A stretch of 64,000 nucleotides of DNA, taken from Glaciecola sp048820975 (GTDB taxonomy: Bacteria > Pseudomonadota > Gammaproteobacteria > Enterobacterales > Alteromonadaceae). Below the pieces are notes generated by a model that saw nothing but the letters and a program-made list of their open reading frames with translations, was not told where the DNA came from and did not search any database. Shown piece by piece: positions 1 through 8,315 of the stretch. Within the stretch, counting starts at the first letter, position 1, and the number at the start of each line of letters is the position of its first letter. The position numbers were made by a program, and so were the translations under genes. Where the stretch lies: NCBI RefSeq assembly GCF_048820975.1, contig NZ_JBMEUF010000003.1, forward strand, positions 275,238 through 339,237, given 5' to 3'.

Positions 1-2745
1 GGTGCATACACATTTAATGGGCAACCATCAGGCAGCACACGTTTAGTTATAGAGTTTGAAGGCAATGCCACACCCGGCTCAACATCAACCGTACGTCAAC
101 ACTTAATCGGTAAGGTTGATGAATTAAGTGCAAATGGTCTAACCCCCATTGTTGATACACTTTACGAGGCTTCTTTATATTATGGTGGTAAGCCCGTAGA
201 TTATGGTTTGAAACGTGGCGAGAATGACACTAGTAGCTCTGTTCGCCGCGCAACGAGAGTCAGTCATCGTTCCAGTTATTTAGGGCAGGATTCCGTGCTT
301 CCTAATGGCTGTAGCAGTGAAAACTTAAACGATAGTGATTGTCAAAGCGAATACATCCCTGCGGGCGCTACCTATATTTCGCCTGTTCAAGACCTTCAAT
401 GTCAAACGAATAACCACATCGTTATATTATCTGATGGTGTAGCGAACAATAACCATAGTGTATCCAAAATTCAGGCGATGCTAGGTAGTTCATGCACAGG
501 CAGTGGTGGTGAACAATGTGGTTTAGACCTAGTTAAAAATATAAGTGACTCTGGTGATTCTGTGATTGACGCCCGAGTTATTACACACACAATTGGTTTT
601 GCGGCAAATGCCACAGCAAATAATTTCCTTAACCAAATTGCACTGCAAAGTGGGGGAGGATTTTACCAAGCAAGCAATAGCACTGATTTATTAAGCGCGT
701 TTGAAACTATTTTACGTCAAGTCAAAGATGTGAATTCTACCTTTGTATCCCCTGGTGTGGCAGTAAATCAGCTTAACCGTTTGTCTCACCGTGATGAACT
801 TTATTTTGCTTTATTTAAACCTGCCGAGGGCACGCTTTGGCCAGGGAACTTGAAAAAATACAAAATAAGCGGCAACACTATTTTGGATAAGAACGGTATC
901 AACGCGGTTGATTCATCATCAGGATTTTTCTCAGAAAACAGTCACAGTTATTGGTCACCCATTACTGACGGTAACGATGTGCGAGAAGGTGGTGCGGTAA
1001 GTCGTTTAGATTTGGTGAGAAACGTTTACTTTTTTGACGATACGCCAGGGCAAATTTTCAAAACCACTAACGAAGTACATGAGTCGAACAACACCATTAC
1101 TACCTCAGATATGGAGGTGAATGCATTACCAAGCCCGGCAATTGTAAGAGAGCAAGTGCTAAAATGGGCACGTGGCGTAGATGTGAAAGATGATGATGCT
1201 GATGGCTCCAGTACCGATGTGCGTTTACAAATGGGCGATCCTATTCACTCACAACCGTTAATAGTCAACTATTCTGACACCGATAGCGCTATTTTTGTAG
1301 CAACTAACCACGGGTTTTTACACTCGATAGATGCTGAAGATGGCTCGGAAAACTTTGCGATTATCCCCAAAGAGCTACTAGGTAATTTGTATGAGTTTTA
1401 TAAAGATGGTAGCACTTATAATCATGAGTATGGCCTTGACGGTGACATGGTTTTACGCGACTTTAATGGTAAGACCTATTTATATTTAGGTATGCGCCGT
1501 GGCGGAAATAATTACTATGTTTTTGATGTAACGAGTAAGTTAGCGCCTAAATTAGTATTCACAATTAATGGTGGTGAAGGTGACTTTGCTAATTTAGGGC
1601 AAACGTGGTCAAAACCCATTATTACTAAAATTCAAATAGGCCAGAACGAAAAAAATGTCATGATTTTCGGCGGCGGCTACGATGAAGCACAAGATACCAA
1701 TACTGTGAGAACGGAAGATTCGGTAGGTAACAGTGTGTTTATAGTGGATGCAGAAGATGGCAGTTTGTTGTGGTCTGCAAGCAAAGAAGAAGGCAATCTA
1801 ACGGTACCTGAAATGAAGTACAGCATACCTGCGCGCGTATCGGTGATTGATCGCAATAACGATCAGCTTGCTGATCATTTGTATGTATCAGATATGGGTG
1901 GCCAGTTGTTTAGATTTGATATTTACAATGGCGAAAGTACTAGCAACTTAGTGAAAGGCGGCATACTTGCAGATTTCGCTGGCAATACTGCACCAACTAA
2001 TCGACGCTTCTATTATGGCCCAGACGTTTCAGAAATTATTCTAGGTGACGAGCAATACTATGCAGTAGCAATAGGTTCAGGTTTTAGGGCTGGGCCATTG
2101 AACACCGAAATAGAAGACGAATTTTACATGATCAAAGATACCGGGGTCTTTTCAACCGACACCAATGGTTACTTTGAACGCCCCTCTTTGCCAATTACCG
2201 GAGCTGATTTGTACGATGCAACATCGCATTTACTAACGTCAAGTGACGCTACTGAGCGAGAGCTTGCGCAGCAAACCTTTGCTGATAAAGACGGTTGGAT
2301 GATGCGATTAACCGAGGGTGGAGAGAAAGTACTCTCTTCCCCGTTAATTTTAGACTATAAAATTTTCTTTACGACCTACCTTCCTGCTTCAACAAGTACG
2401 AGTTTGTGTGCGCCGCCTACCGGCAATAGTCGAGCTTACTTAGTTGATTTGTTCAATGCGAATGCAGTGAGTGATTTAAATGAAGATGGTGAAGAAACTG
2501 AAGATGATCGCTATGCGCAATTGTCGCAAACCGGTATAGCGCCTGAAACAAAGATACTGATAGAAGATATTACTGAGCCAGTAGTTTGTTTAGGCGCGGA
2601 GTGTGTATCTGCGGTAACTAAATTTGATTCGGATGGTAACGAAATTGCCTGTGGTACACAGTTTGAGTGCTTAGCGCAAAATATTTATGGTCGATTCCAA
2701 CGTGTCCAGCAAGATGTATGGACCACTGAAGTAGAGCGCCAATAA
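1..2745 (+). CDS. pilY1: PilY1-like type IV pilus biogenesis/adhesion protein (5' truncated by window edge)
   Basis: The reading frame is open from base 1, so this is the C-terminal 914 residues of a longer protein; the internal TTG at 208 is not its start. The first ~190 residues look like the end of a von Willebrand A domain (LTPIVDTLYEASLYYGG near residue 50, a pattern typical of PilY1). The rest is a PQQ-like beta-propeller of the Neisseria PilC/PilY1 C-terminal family, with GDPIHSQPL and a calcium-loop-like DRNNDQLAD at residues 617-625. In known PilY1 proteins this loop binds calcium and tunes pilus extension and retraction. The product is expected at the pilus tip or outer surface. It is followed after 66 bp by a pilE-like gene, the usual order in minor-pilin operons. 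The family call is secure; the exact adhesin role is inferred. Confidence 0.93.
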   Translation, partial: GAYTFNGQPSGSTRLVIEFEGNATPGSTSTVRQHLIGKVDELSANGLTPIVDTLYEASLYYGGKPVDYGLKRGENDTSSSVRRATRVSHRSSYLGQDSVLPNGCSSENLNDSDCQSEYIPAGATYISPVQDLQCQTNNHIVILSDGVANNNHSVSKIQAMLGSSCTGSGGEQCGLDLVKNISDSGDSVIDARVITHTIGFAANATANNFLNQIALQSGGGFYQASNSTDLLSAFETILRQVKDVNSTFVSPGVAVNQLNRLSHRDELYFALFKPAEGTLWPGNLKKYKISGNTILDKNGINAVDSSSGFFSENSHSYWSPITDGNDVREGGAVSRLDLVRNVYFFDDTPGQIFKTTNEVHESNNTITTSDMEVNALPSPAIVREQVLKWARGVDVKDDDADGSSTDVRLQMGDPIHSQPLIVNYSDTDSAIFVATNHGFLHSIDAEDGSENFAIIPKELLGNLYEFYKDGSTYNHEYGLDGDMVLRDFNGKTYLYLGMRRGGNNYYVFDVTSKLAPKLVFTINGGEGDFANLGQTWSKPIITKIQIGQNEKNVMIFGGGYDEAQDTNTVRTEDSVGNSVFIVDAEDGSLLWSASKEEGNLTVPEMKYSIPARVSVIDRNNDQLADHLYVSDMGGQLFRFDIYNGESTSNLVKGGILADFAGNTAPTNRRFYYGPDVSEIILGDEQYYAVAIGSGFRAGPLNTEIEDEFYMIKDTGVFSTDTNGYFERPSLPITGADLYDATSHLLTSSDATERELAQQTFADKDGWMMRLTEGGEKVLSSPLILDYKIFFTTYLPASTSTSLCAPPTGNSRAYLVDLFNANAVSDLNEDGEETEDDRYAQLSQTGIAPETKILIEDITEPVVCLGAECVSAVTKFDSDGNEIACGTQFECLAQNIYGRFQRVQQDVWTTEVERQ

Positions 2746-2811
2746 CTTGCAAGGCAATGCTTATTTGGCTTTATACGATTTTAAAAAGCATAGTATGCTT
2801 AAGGGAATATA

Positions 2812-3282
2812 ATGAAAGGTAACAATAAAGCTACGGGTTTTACATTGATTGAACTGATGGTAACAGTGGCTATCATCGGAATTATTGCAGCCGTTGCTTA
2901 TCCGAGTTATAAAAATATGCTAGCTAGCGGTGCTCGCAGTACGGTTCAAGCAGATTTGATGTCATTTGCTAGTGCAATGGAGCGACATAGTGCCTCAAAC
3001 TACAGTTATAAAGGTGCCGCCAGTGGTGGTAGCGATACAGGTTCGCCCGCAATATTTACAGCGTATTCGCCTGCGTCTGAGCCCGCTGCTAACAAAAAGT
3101 ATAATCTTAGTATAAGTACTGTCGCTAACGATGGGCAGTCATACATAATTAAAGCCACGCCGCTTACCGGTTCTATAGTTGCCAATACGGGAAATCTTTT
3201 TTACTACAGTGATGGGCGTAAAGCTTGGGATAAAAACAAAGATGGCAGTGTGTCGAGTGATGAATATTGTTGGTCGTGCTAG
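2812..3282 (+). CDS. pilE: PilE-like type IV minor pilin with C-terminal EF-hand loop
   Basis: Prepilin of 156 residues. It has a short leader ending in Gly9, then FTLIEL with Glu at mature position +5, followed by a hydrophobic helix (residues ~10-32). This is the class III/N-methylation signal cleaved by PilD. The C-terminal half is a small Ser/Gly-rich globular domain. Residues 140-151 (DKNKDGSVSSDE) fit a canonical 12-residue EF-hand calcium loop, followed by a terminal CWSC whose two cysteines are the only ones in the protein. The ATG is preceded by AAGGGA. It lies just downstream of pilY1, as pilE does in gammaproteobacterial minor-pilin operons. It ends convergently against a gspH/fimT-like gene, sharing a CTAG stop. 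Role: minor pilin priming or decorating the type IV pilus (inferred from family and context). Confidence 0.9.
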   Translation: MKGNNKATGFTLIELMVTVAIIGIIAAVAYPSYKNMLASGARSTVQADLMSFASAMERHSASNYSYKGAASGGSDTGSPAIFTAYSPASEPAANKKYNLSISTVANDGQSYIIKATPLTGSIVANTGNLFYYSDGRKAWDKNKDGSVSSDEYCWSC

Positions 3283-3851
3283 CAGCTTAATGTGTCACCG
3301 TTGCTTCTTTCATGCAAACCATCAAGATTTGTATCACGGCTTAATCGAGTTCTGCCTTGAAGAGAAATGAACAAACCTCGATTTAATTCGGGGTAATCTT
3401 GTAATGAACAAATAACAAGGCTTGCTGGCGTGCTGTTTGCGCCGCTTGCATAAAATCGAATATACGCATTAGGCCCAGTCACCGAGTTATAAGTAGCTTC
3501 ACTATTAATGGCTCGCAGCAATGTTTCATCGTGATCTAATATCGCATTGTGATTTTCATCCATAAATATAATCAAAGATTGATTCCAATTATTTGCACAC
3601 GTTTGCATGTTGGTGGTGGGGCATATTGTAACCGTAGCGTGCTCATCTATTGCGCTTAAGCGAGCGTAGCGAATAATGTTATTTAATTCGTTGCGCTGGG
3701 CAATAACTCTCGATTTGGCGATTGTAAATTGAAGACTAGGCGCCACTATGCCAAGTGCAATACTCATAATTGCAATAACAACGAGCAACTCTAGCAAAGT
3801 GAATCCGCGCGTATTTGTATAATGCCGTTGTGATAAAAAATGCCTTAACAT
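3279..3851 (-). CDS. FimT/GspH-family pseudopilin (copy A)
   Basis: Pseudopilin of 190 residues with a leader ending RG, then FTLLELLVVIAIMSIAL, so Glu is at +5 after the prepilin peptidase site. The remainder matches the GspH/FimT pattern: a SRVIAQRNEL..YARLSAI helix, a CPTTNMQTC pair of cysteines, an IIFMDENHNAILDHDE segment, and a Gly-Arg-rich C-terminus. FimT-type minor pilins prime the type IV pilus and in some species bind DNA during transformation. It is a paralogue of the adjacent upstream gene (copy B), with the same orientation and a 73-bp gap. No Shine-Dalgarno sequence is visible before the ATG at 3851, and a hairpin fills that space. Whether it serves the pilus or a type II secretion system cannot be told from sequence. 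Confidence 0.85.
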   Translation of the reverse strand: MLRHFLSQRHYTNTRGFTLLELLVVIAIMSIALGIVAPSLQFTIAKSRVIAQRNELNNIIRYARLSAIDEHATVTICPTTNMQTCANNWNQSLIIFMDENHNAILDHDETLLRAINSEATYNSVTGPNAYIRFYASGANSTPASLVICSLQDYPELNRGLFISLQGRTRLSRDTNLDGLHERSNGDTLSC

Positions 3852-3853
3852 AA

Positions 3854-3886
3854 ACTAAACTCAGCTGTAAAAGAGCTAAGTTTAGT
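3854..3886 (-). other. Hairpin immediately upstream of FimT copy A start
   Basis: An inverted repeat with arms at 3854-3866 and 3874-3886 (one mismatch, 7-base loop) sits between the two fimT-like genes. It ends two to three bases before the ATG of copy A, where a ribosome binding site would be expected. No poly-T follows on either strand, so it does not look like a simple terminator. It may hinder or couple translation of copy A, or act as an mRNA processing or stability element. Confidence 0.45.
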
Positions 3887-3924
3887 GAAGCCATATTTTT
3901 TAAATACTGTTCTTTAAACTAGTT

Positions 3925-4503
3925 TTAAGAACAAACTAAATTATTGCCATCAATATCTTCGTGAATATCATCAGCATTACTATCGGTGCTGATACGCGTT
4001 CGACCTTGCTGATTAATATTAACCGCTCTGGCCAGTTCAATAGGATTGTCAACCGAACAAAGAACAATACTCACCGACATATTAGTAGCGCCCGATTCAT
4101 CAAACGTAATAGGAACATCAGGGCCGGTAAAACTTTCTTGGCTTGAACTCGCTTCTGCGGTCATTAAAAGAGGCTCATTGTTGTCACGCTGATTGTTAGT
4201 ATTTGCATCAATGAAAACAATTTTTGGCAAATTCCAGTTATCACTGCAGGTAGAAAAGTTGTGAGATGGGCACACAACAGCAACGCCATTTTGGTCGATG
4301 GCTGAGAATCGCCCATATTGAACAACAGAACTCATTGCATTTATGGCTGCTGTAATTCTATTTTTACTTAATATGGTGTGGATATTTGGCGCAAGCACGC
4401 CAAATAAAATGGCCATTATTGCTAAGGCAATCAAGACCTCAACAAGTGTTAGGCCTTGTTGACGCTTTTTGTGATAAGAACTTATGTTCACAGCAAATAA
4501 CAC
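3925..4503 (-). CDS. FimT/GspH-family pseudopilin (copy B)
   Basis: Pseudopilin of 192 residues starting at a GTG preceded by AGGAG seven bases upstream. The leader ends QQG, then LTLVEVLIALAIMAIL, with Glu at +5 and a hydrophobic N-terminal helix. The body shares the copy A plan: a YGRFSAID helix, a CPSHNFSTC cysteine pair, IVFIDANTNNQRDNNEPLL, and a QGRTRIS segment near the C-terminus. It is the first gene of a two-gene minus-strand unit reading into copy A. Tandem fimT/gspH paralogues near pilY1/pilE are common in gammaproteobacteria, and the usual suggestion is that they act as minor pilins for type IV pilus assembly or DNA uptake. Confidence 0.85.
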   Translation of the reverse strand: MLFAVNISSYHKKRQQGLTLVEVLIALAIMAILFGVLAPNIHTILSKNRITAAINAMSSVVQYGRFSAIDQNGVAVVCPSHNFSTCSDNWNLPKIVFIDANTNNQRDNNEPLLMTAEASSSQESFTGPDVPITFDESGATNMSVSIVLCSVDNPIELARAVNINQQGRTRISTDSNADDIHEDIDGNNLVCS

Positions 4504-4594
4504 TTCACTACTCCTATTTAATACGAGTACACTATATAAGAATTTAATAAAGCAATGGGTATAACTATTGCGTGTTTGTTAGTCTTAGTTATAC

Positions 4595-4623
4595 TTGTAT
4601 TTCAAACTGCAATTTCTTATATA
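4595..4623 (+). promoter_or_regulatory. Candidate sigma-70 promoter for nadE-glnB
   Basis: TTGTAT at 4595-4600, a 17-bp spacer and TATATA at 4618-4623 form a plausible -35/-10 pair about 50 bp upstream of the preferred nadE start. It lies in an AT-rich intergenic stretch. The call rests on motif match only. Confidence 0.4.
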
Positions 4624-4675
4624 AGCTTTTGTAATTTCGTTAATTTCCCCTAAAATGTTTTGCAATGGAGGCACC

Positions 4676-5509
4676 ATGAGTAAACAATCGATAATAAATG
4701 AAATGCGAGTTCTAGCCACGATTGACCCCTCGTACGAAGTGCAGCGCCGAGTTGCGTTCATAAAAAGTCAGTTGTTAGGTGCTAATTTAAAAACTTTAGT
4801 GTTAGGTATATCAGGTGGTATTGATTCATGTACCCTTGGGCGTTTGGCACAATTAGCGGTAAATGAACTTAACGAGGAAAGCTCTGGTTATCAATTTATT
4901 GCGGTGCGTTTACCGTATGGTGAACAAGCTGATGAAGCAGATGCTCAGGCAAGCATTGATTTTATTCAACCGAGCCTAGCGGTAACGGCTAATGTAAAAT
5001 CAGGGGCTGATGCCATTCATAGCGAAGCTGTGAGTGCACTGAAATCGGCAAATGCCTATGGTGCTGATGCGCATCAAGATGACTTTGTTAAAGGTAATAC
5101 AAAAGCGCGCACTCGCATGGCCATCCAATTTGATATTGCAGGGCTAACGAAGGGCCTTGTTTTAGGAACCGATCACTCCGCCGAAAATATAACGGGTTTT
5201 TACACAAAATATGGTGATGGTGCTTGCGATTTAGCGCCTTTATTTGGTTTAAGTAAGCGCCAAGTGAGGCAAGTTGCTGCATTCTTAGGTACGCCTGAGC
5301 ATCTTATTACAAAAGCGCCCACCGCCGATTTAGAATCTTTAAATCCGCAGTTAAGCGATGAAGCCTCGTTAGGGCTTACTTATGATCAAATAGATGACTT
5401 CCTTGAAGGCAAAAGTACTAACGATGAAGTCGATACTAAACTCATAAAGATTTATACTGTAACTCAACATAAGCGTGTTCCTATTCCAACCATATATGAC
5501 AACGAGTAA
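4676..5509 (+). CDS. nadE: Ammonia-dependent NAD synthetase NadE
   Basis: This cytosolic enzyme converts nicotinic acid adenine dinucleotide, ATP and ammonia to NAD, the last step of NAD synthesis. The ATP-pyrophosphatase P-loop SGGIDS is at residues 46-51. ARTRMAIQFDIA and GTDHSAENITGFYTKYGDG are typical of the short NadE that lacks a glutaminase domain. I chose the ATG at 4676, seven codons inside the longest frame, because GGAGG stands five bases before it and MSKQSII resembles the family N-terminus. The resulting 277 residues match the E. coli length (275). glnB follows three bases after the stop codon, so the two are almost certainly co-transcribed. nadB, which makes iminoaspartate for the same pathway, is also in this window at 12.6 kb. 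Confidence 0.95.
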   Translation: MSKQSIINEMRVLATIDPSYEVQRRVAFIKSQLLGANLKTLVLGISGGIDSCTLGRLAQLAVNELNEESSGYQFIAVRLPYGEQADEADAQASIDFIQPSLAVTANVKSGADAIHSEAVSALKSANAYGADAHQDDFVKGNTKARTRMAIQFDIAGLTKGLVLGTDHSAENITGFYTKYGDGACDLAPLFGLSKRQVRQVAAFLGTPEHLITKAPTADLESLNPQLSDEASLGLTYDQIDDFLEGKSTNDEVDTKLIKIYTVTQHKRVPIPTIYDNE

Positions 5510-5512
5510 TTT

Positions 5513-5854
5513 ATGAAAAAAATAGAGGCGATAATTAAACCATTTAAACTAGATGACGTGCGCGAAGGCTTATCTAGCATAGGTGTATCTGGTTTAACTA
5601 TGACGGAAGTAAAAGGATTTGGTCGCCAAAAAGGGCATCAAGAGCTGTATCGCGGCGCCGAATATCAAGTCGACTTCCTACCTAAAATCAAAATTGAAAT
5701 TGTAGTGACCGATGATATTGTTGATCGCGCAATTGAAACCATCACTGAAATGGCAAAAACAGGAAAAATTGGTGACGGAAAAATATTTGTGTATAACGTT
5801 GAGCGTGCAATAAGAATACGCACAGCAGAAGAGGGCGAGGACGCCCTCAGCTAG
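5513..5854 (+). CDS. glnB: Nitrogen regulatory protein PII (GlnB type)
   Basis: A PII signal protein of 113 residues, essentially the family length. It has the T-loop with the uridylylated tyrosine at position 51 in ELYRGAEYQVDF, the B-loop TGKIGDGKIFV, and the C-terminal IRIRTAEEGE. PII trimers sense ATP/ADP, 2-oxoglutarate and, through uridylylation, glutamine, and they adjust nitrogen-assimilation enzymes. The VDF after Tyr51 and the acidic tail fit GlnB better than GlnK, and no amtB lies next to it. It is linked to nadE with a three-base gap and converges on slyD with six bases between them. The gene pairing suggests coordination of NAD synthesis with nitrogen supply (inference). Confidence 0.95.
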   Translation: MKKIEAIIKPFKLDDVREGLSSIGVSGLTMTEVKGFGRQKGHQELYRGAEYQVDFLPKIKIEIVVTDDIVDRAIETITEMAKTGKIGDGKIFVYNVERAIRIRTAEEGEDALS

Positions 5855-5860
5855 TAACGT

Positions 5861-6346
5861 TTAGTGAGCGTGGCCGCAGCCACCTGCACCATGAACATGT
5901 CCGTGTGACAATTCATCGGCTGTTGCGTCACGCACTTCTTTAACCGTAACATCAAATACTAAGGTCATACCTGAAAGAGGGTGGTTGCCATCTACGGTTA
6001 CGTGCTCATCGTCTTTATCAACAATCATTACTGATTGCTCACCTTGATCGGTAGTGGCTCTAAAGCTCATACCTACATCAACGTCCATGCCTTCAAACAT
6101 ACTTACCGGAACTTCTTGAATCAACTGTTCTTGACGATCGCCATAGGCTTTTTCAGGCGGTACTTCTAATTCAAATTTATCGCCAGCTTCGCGTCCGTAT
6201 AGGGCTTCTTCCACTCCCACAATCATAAAGTTAGAACCTTGAATAAAAGCTAAAGGCTCGGCGTTTTCAGAAGAGTCGATAATATCGCCATCGGTAGTTT
6301 TAACTGAGTAATGTATTGTGACCACGTGGTTGTCAGCAATTTGCAT
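5861..6346 (-). CDS. slyD: FKBP-type peptidyl-prolyl isomerase SlyD
   Basis: A peptidyl-prolyl cis-trans isomerase and chaperone of 161 residues. The FKBP fold is split by the insert-in-flap domain, with GDIIDSSENAEPLAFIQG at the N-terminus, the YGDRQEQLIQEVP insert region, and NHPLSGMTLVFDVTVKEVRDA closing the FKBP part. The tail is His/Cys-rich (SHGHVHGAGGCGHAH), the metal-binding feature of SlyD that delivers nickel in hydrogenase maturation in E. coli, though shorter here. Cytosolic. It converges on glnB and is transcribed alone from a promoter in the 58-bp gap after ygfZ. Confidence 0.93.
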   Translation of the reverse strand: MQIADNHVVTIHYSVKTTDGDIIDSSENAEPLAFIQGSNFMIVGVEEALYGREAGDKFELEVPPEKAYGDRQEQLIQEVPVSMFEGMDVDVGMSFRATTDQGEQSVMIVDKDDEHVTVDGNHPLSGMTLVFDVTVKEVRDATADELSHGHVHGAGGCGHAH

Positions 6347-6404
6347 AATTTTCCTTATGTGATTAAGTATTTTATTAAATATTAGGTACTTAGTGAAAGA
6401 ATCC

Positions 6405-7349
6405 TTATTCGCTTAGCGTATAAGGCAGTTCACATACTTTAAGGTGCACCTCTGTATCCTTTAAGCGTACCACAGAGCCTACTTCTGTGTCATTTGCCAT
6501 AACGGCCAGTATGTATAATCGGCCGTTATCGAAACATGCACGATTAATCACACCACCTCTTCGCCAATTTTCATCAAGTTGAATTTCAAGCAGCTTACCA
6601 ACAGTGGCTTGCTCTGGTAATGTCTCGCAATCGGCTTCTAATATAAAGCAAGCCCGTTTGTTCTTGCCTAAAAATTTGGTGCGTGCAACTACCTCTTGCC
6701 CCATGTAGCAACCTTTATCAAAGTCAATGGCGTTAATGGCTTGAAAGTTTAACATTTGAGGAACAAATTCACCCAATGTAGCTTGTTGTATATTGCCCAA
6801 GCCTGCTTCAATTTCAAGCTTCTCCCAAGCACTGGTTTCGCTGTAGTCTGTACCCGCCATTTTCTGATTTAGTAGAGCAAGCCCTTGTTCATTTAAATAA
6901 CACAAGTATCGCAATGAGCTGTCGTTGAAACAAATTGCTTGACCATACTCATTTGTACTCAGATGCAAATGCTCTTGTGGCAAGTCATTAAACATTTCAT
7001 TTAATAAGGTAATGCCGTGTTCCCCTGCCACACCCACACAGTTTAAGGTTTTATTTTGTTCAATATCCACCTTAGAGAATACACCGTATTTTTTTAACTG
7101 AAGCAAGCTTTCTTGAGCTGATTCGTGGTGCATAGATAATAGAAATTTGTCATCGTATTCAGATAAGGTAAGCGCAGCAAACATTTTGCCTTTGAAGTCA
7201 CAATGAGCCGCGATTCTAGCGGTTTTCGCATCGAAGTTTTGGGTTGCTACTGTGAGCTGCCCATGAAGGTATTCGTAGCGCTGTTCGTTCCCTACTTCAA
7301 CAATAGTGAGTTGGCTTAAGGGTGAAACAATTAATGGATGATTTGACAA
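6405..7349 (-). CDS. ygfZ: YgfZ, folate-dependent Fe-S cluster maintenance protein
   Basis: Related to the glycine-cleavage T-protein. YgfZ supports repair or assembly of certain iron-sulfur enzymes such as MiaB and uses tetrahydrofolate. The signature KGCYMGQEVVAR, carrying the essential cysteine, is present, followed by LGKNKRACF. The longest frame starts at 7412, but a TTG at 7349 has GGGAGA upstream with proper spacing and begins SNHPLIVSPLSQLTI. The 314-residue product is close to E. coli (326), so I use 7349. It is divergent from sdhE-ygfX across a 188-bp gap, the same arrangement as in E. coli. Confidence 0.9.
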   Translation of the reverse strand: MSNHPLIVSPLSQLTIVEVGNEQRYEYLHGQLTVATQNFDAKTARIAAHCDFKGKMFAALTLSEYDDKFLLSMHHESAQESLLQLKKYGVFSKVDIEQNKTLNCVGVAGEHGITLLNEMFNDLPQEHLHLSTNEYGQAICFNDSSLRYLCYLNEQGLALLNQKMAGTDYSETSAWEKLEIEAGLGNIQQATLGEFVPQMLNFQAINAIDFDKGCYMGQEVVARTKFLGKNKRACFILEADCETLPEQATVGKLLEIQLDENWRRGGVINRACFDNGRLYILAVMANDTEVGSVVRLKDTEVHLKVCELPYTLSE

Positions 7350-7537
7350 GGAAATTCTCCCAAAGTGAACGTTTAAGTCATAATGGGGGTAAATACAATA
7401 TTTACAACACAAAACACTTGTTATTTAAGATCAGTGTTGTCTAGCTATAGATAGTGATAAACTCACGCAATAATTACCATGTAAGCATCCTATTTTAGGA
7501 TTGCTTGCATGCCAAACAGTAGTGAATAGGAGTAGGT

Positions 7538-7798
7538 ATGTTTGACGCAAAAAGAACGGCAAGATTAAAATGGGCATGCCGCAGGGGAATGCTAGAACTT
7601 GATGTGCTATTTTTGCCATTTGTTGAACAGGGCTTTGACCAACTAAGCAGCGAACAACAAGAAACATTTGAGCGCTTGCTAACATGTGACGACCCTGACT
7701 TATTCGCATGGTTCATGGGGCATCAAGTATGCACCGATCCTGAACTAGCTAAAATGATAGATATTGTGCTGAAACGCGTAAAACTTTACGTTGACTGA
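7538..7798 (+). CDS. sdhE: FAD assembly factor SdhE
   Basis: A small cytosolic protein (86 residues) that promotes covalent attachment of FAD to succinate dehydrogenase SdhA and related flavoproteins. The RGMLELD segment at residues ~16-22 contains the conserved RGxxE motif needed for flavinylation, and DDPDLFAWFMGH is the usual C-terminal signature. AGGAG lies upstream of the ATG. The stop overlaps the TTG start of ygfX by eight bases, so the two are translated as a pair, as in other gammaproteobacteria. Confidence 0.94.
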   Translation: MFDAKRTARLKWACRRGMLELDVLFLPFVEQGFDQLSSEQQETFERLLTCDDPDLFAWFMGHQVCTDPELAKMIDIVLKRVKLYVD

Positions 7799-8243
7799 GC
7801 ACTGCAACTGCATTGATTTAGTGCCGTCGCAAAGGTATCAGCGGCACTTCGTTGCTTTACAATACAACTTAATATTCAGCTTATTTATTGCATACCATAG
7901 CGCATTTCATTTCGCCCTTTTTGCGTTTTTATTGTGCGCTGTAGTGTATTTAGTTGGGTGCCAGCTTTATAGGCCTTGGATGCTTGAAGCAAATGGAGCT
8001 CAAGCTTTACGTATTCAGCTAAATGAAGCCAGCAACGAATTTACCTTAATAGAGAATGAGGGGGCGCAGGTACAAGCGCTTAAAGTGAATAAGCACTGGC
8101 TATGTGCTATTGGTTGTTGGATTAGCGTGGAAGTACTTTTGCCAAACAAATCAAAGGCCATTACTCACACTTTTTTCATTTATAAATTGCTTTGCAGTGA
8201 GCTTATTTATAGGCGGCTTTGTAGAATGCTCAAATGGCAGTAA
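7791..8243 (+). CDS. ygfX: YgfX/CptA-like inner-membrane protein
   Basis: A membrane protein of 150 residues overlapping the end of sdhE by eight bases, starting at TTG. Two adjacent hydrophobic segments (residues ~27-57) are followed by a soluble C-terminal part ending in YRRLCRMLKW, consistent with the YgfX family. In E. coli the family was described as the toxin partner (CptA) of SdhE/CptB acting on MreB and FtsZ; that toxin role is disputed. Similarity is low in sequence but strong in position, size and topology. A frame-shifted open reading frame at 8104-8316 is a shadow. Confidence 0.75.
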   Translation: MTEHCNCIDLVPSQRYQRHFVALQYNLIFSLFIAYHSAFHFALFAFLLCAVVYLVGCQLYRPWMLEANGAQALRIQLNEASNEFTLIENEGAQVQALKVNKHWLCAIGCWISVEVLLPNKSKAITHTFFIYKLLCSELIYRRLCRMLKWQ

Positions 8244-8315
8244 CATGCGCCAACAAAATACGGCGGCAACTAGCGCTTTAACACCTACTTTAAAAGGCGC
8301 TTCACAAGGAAGATA

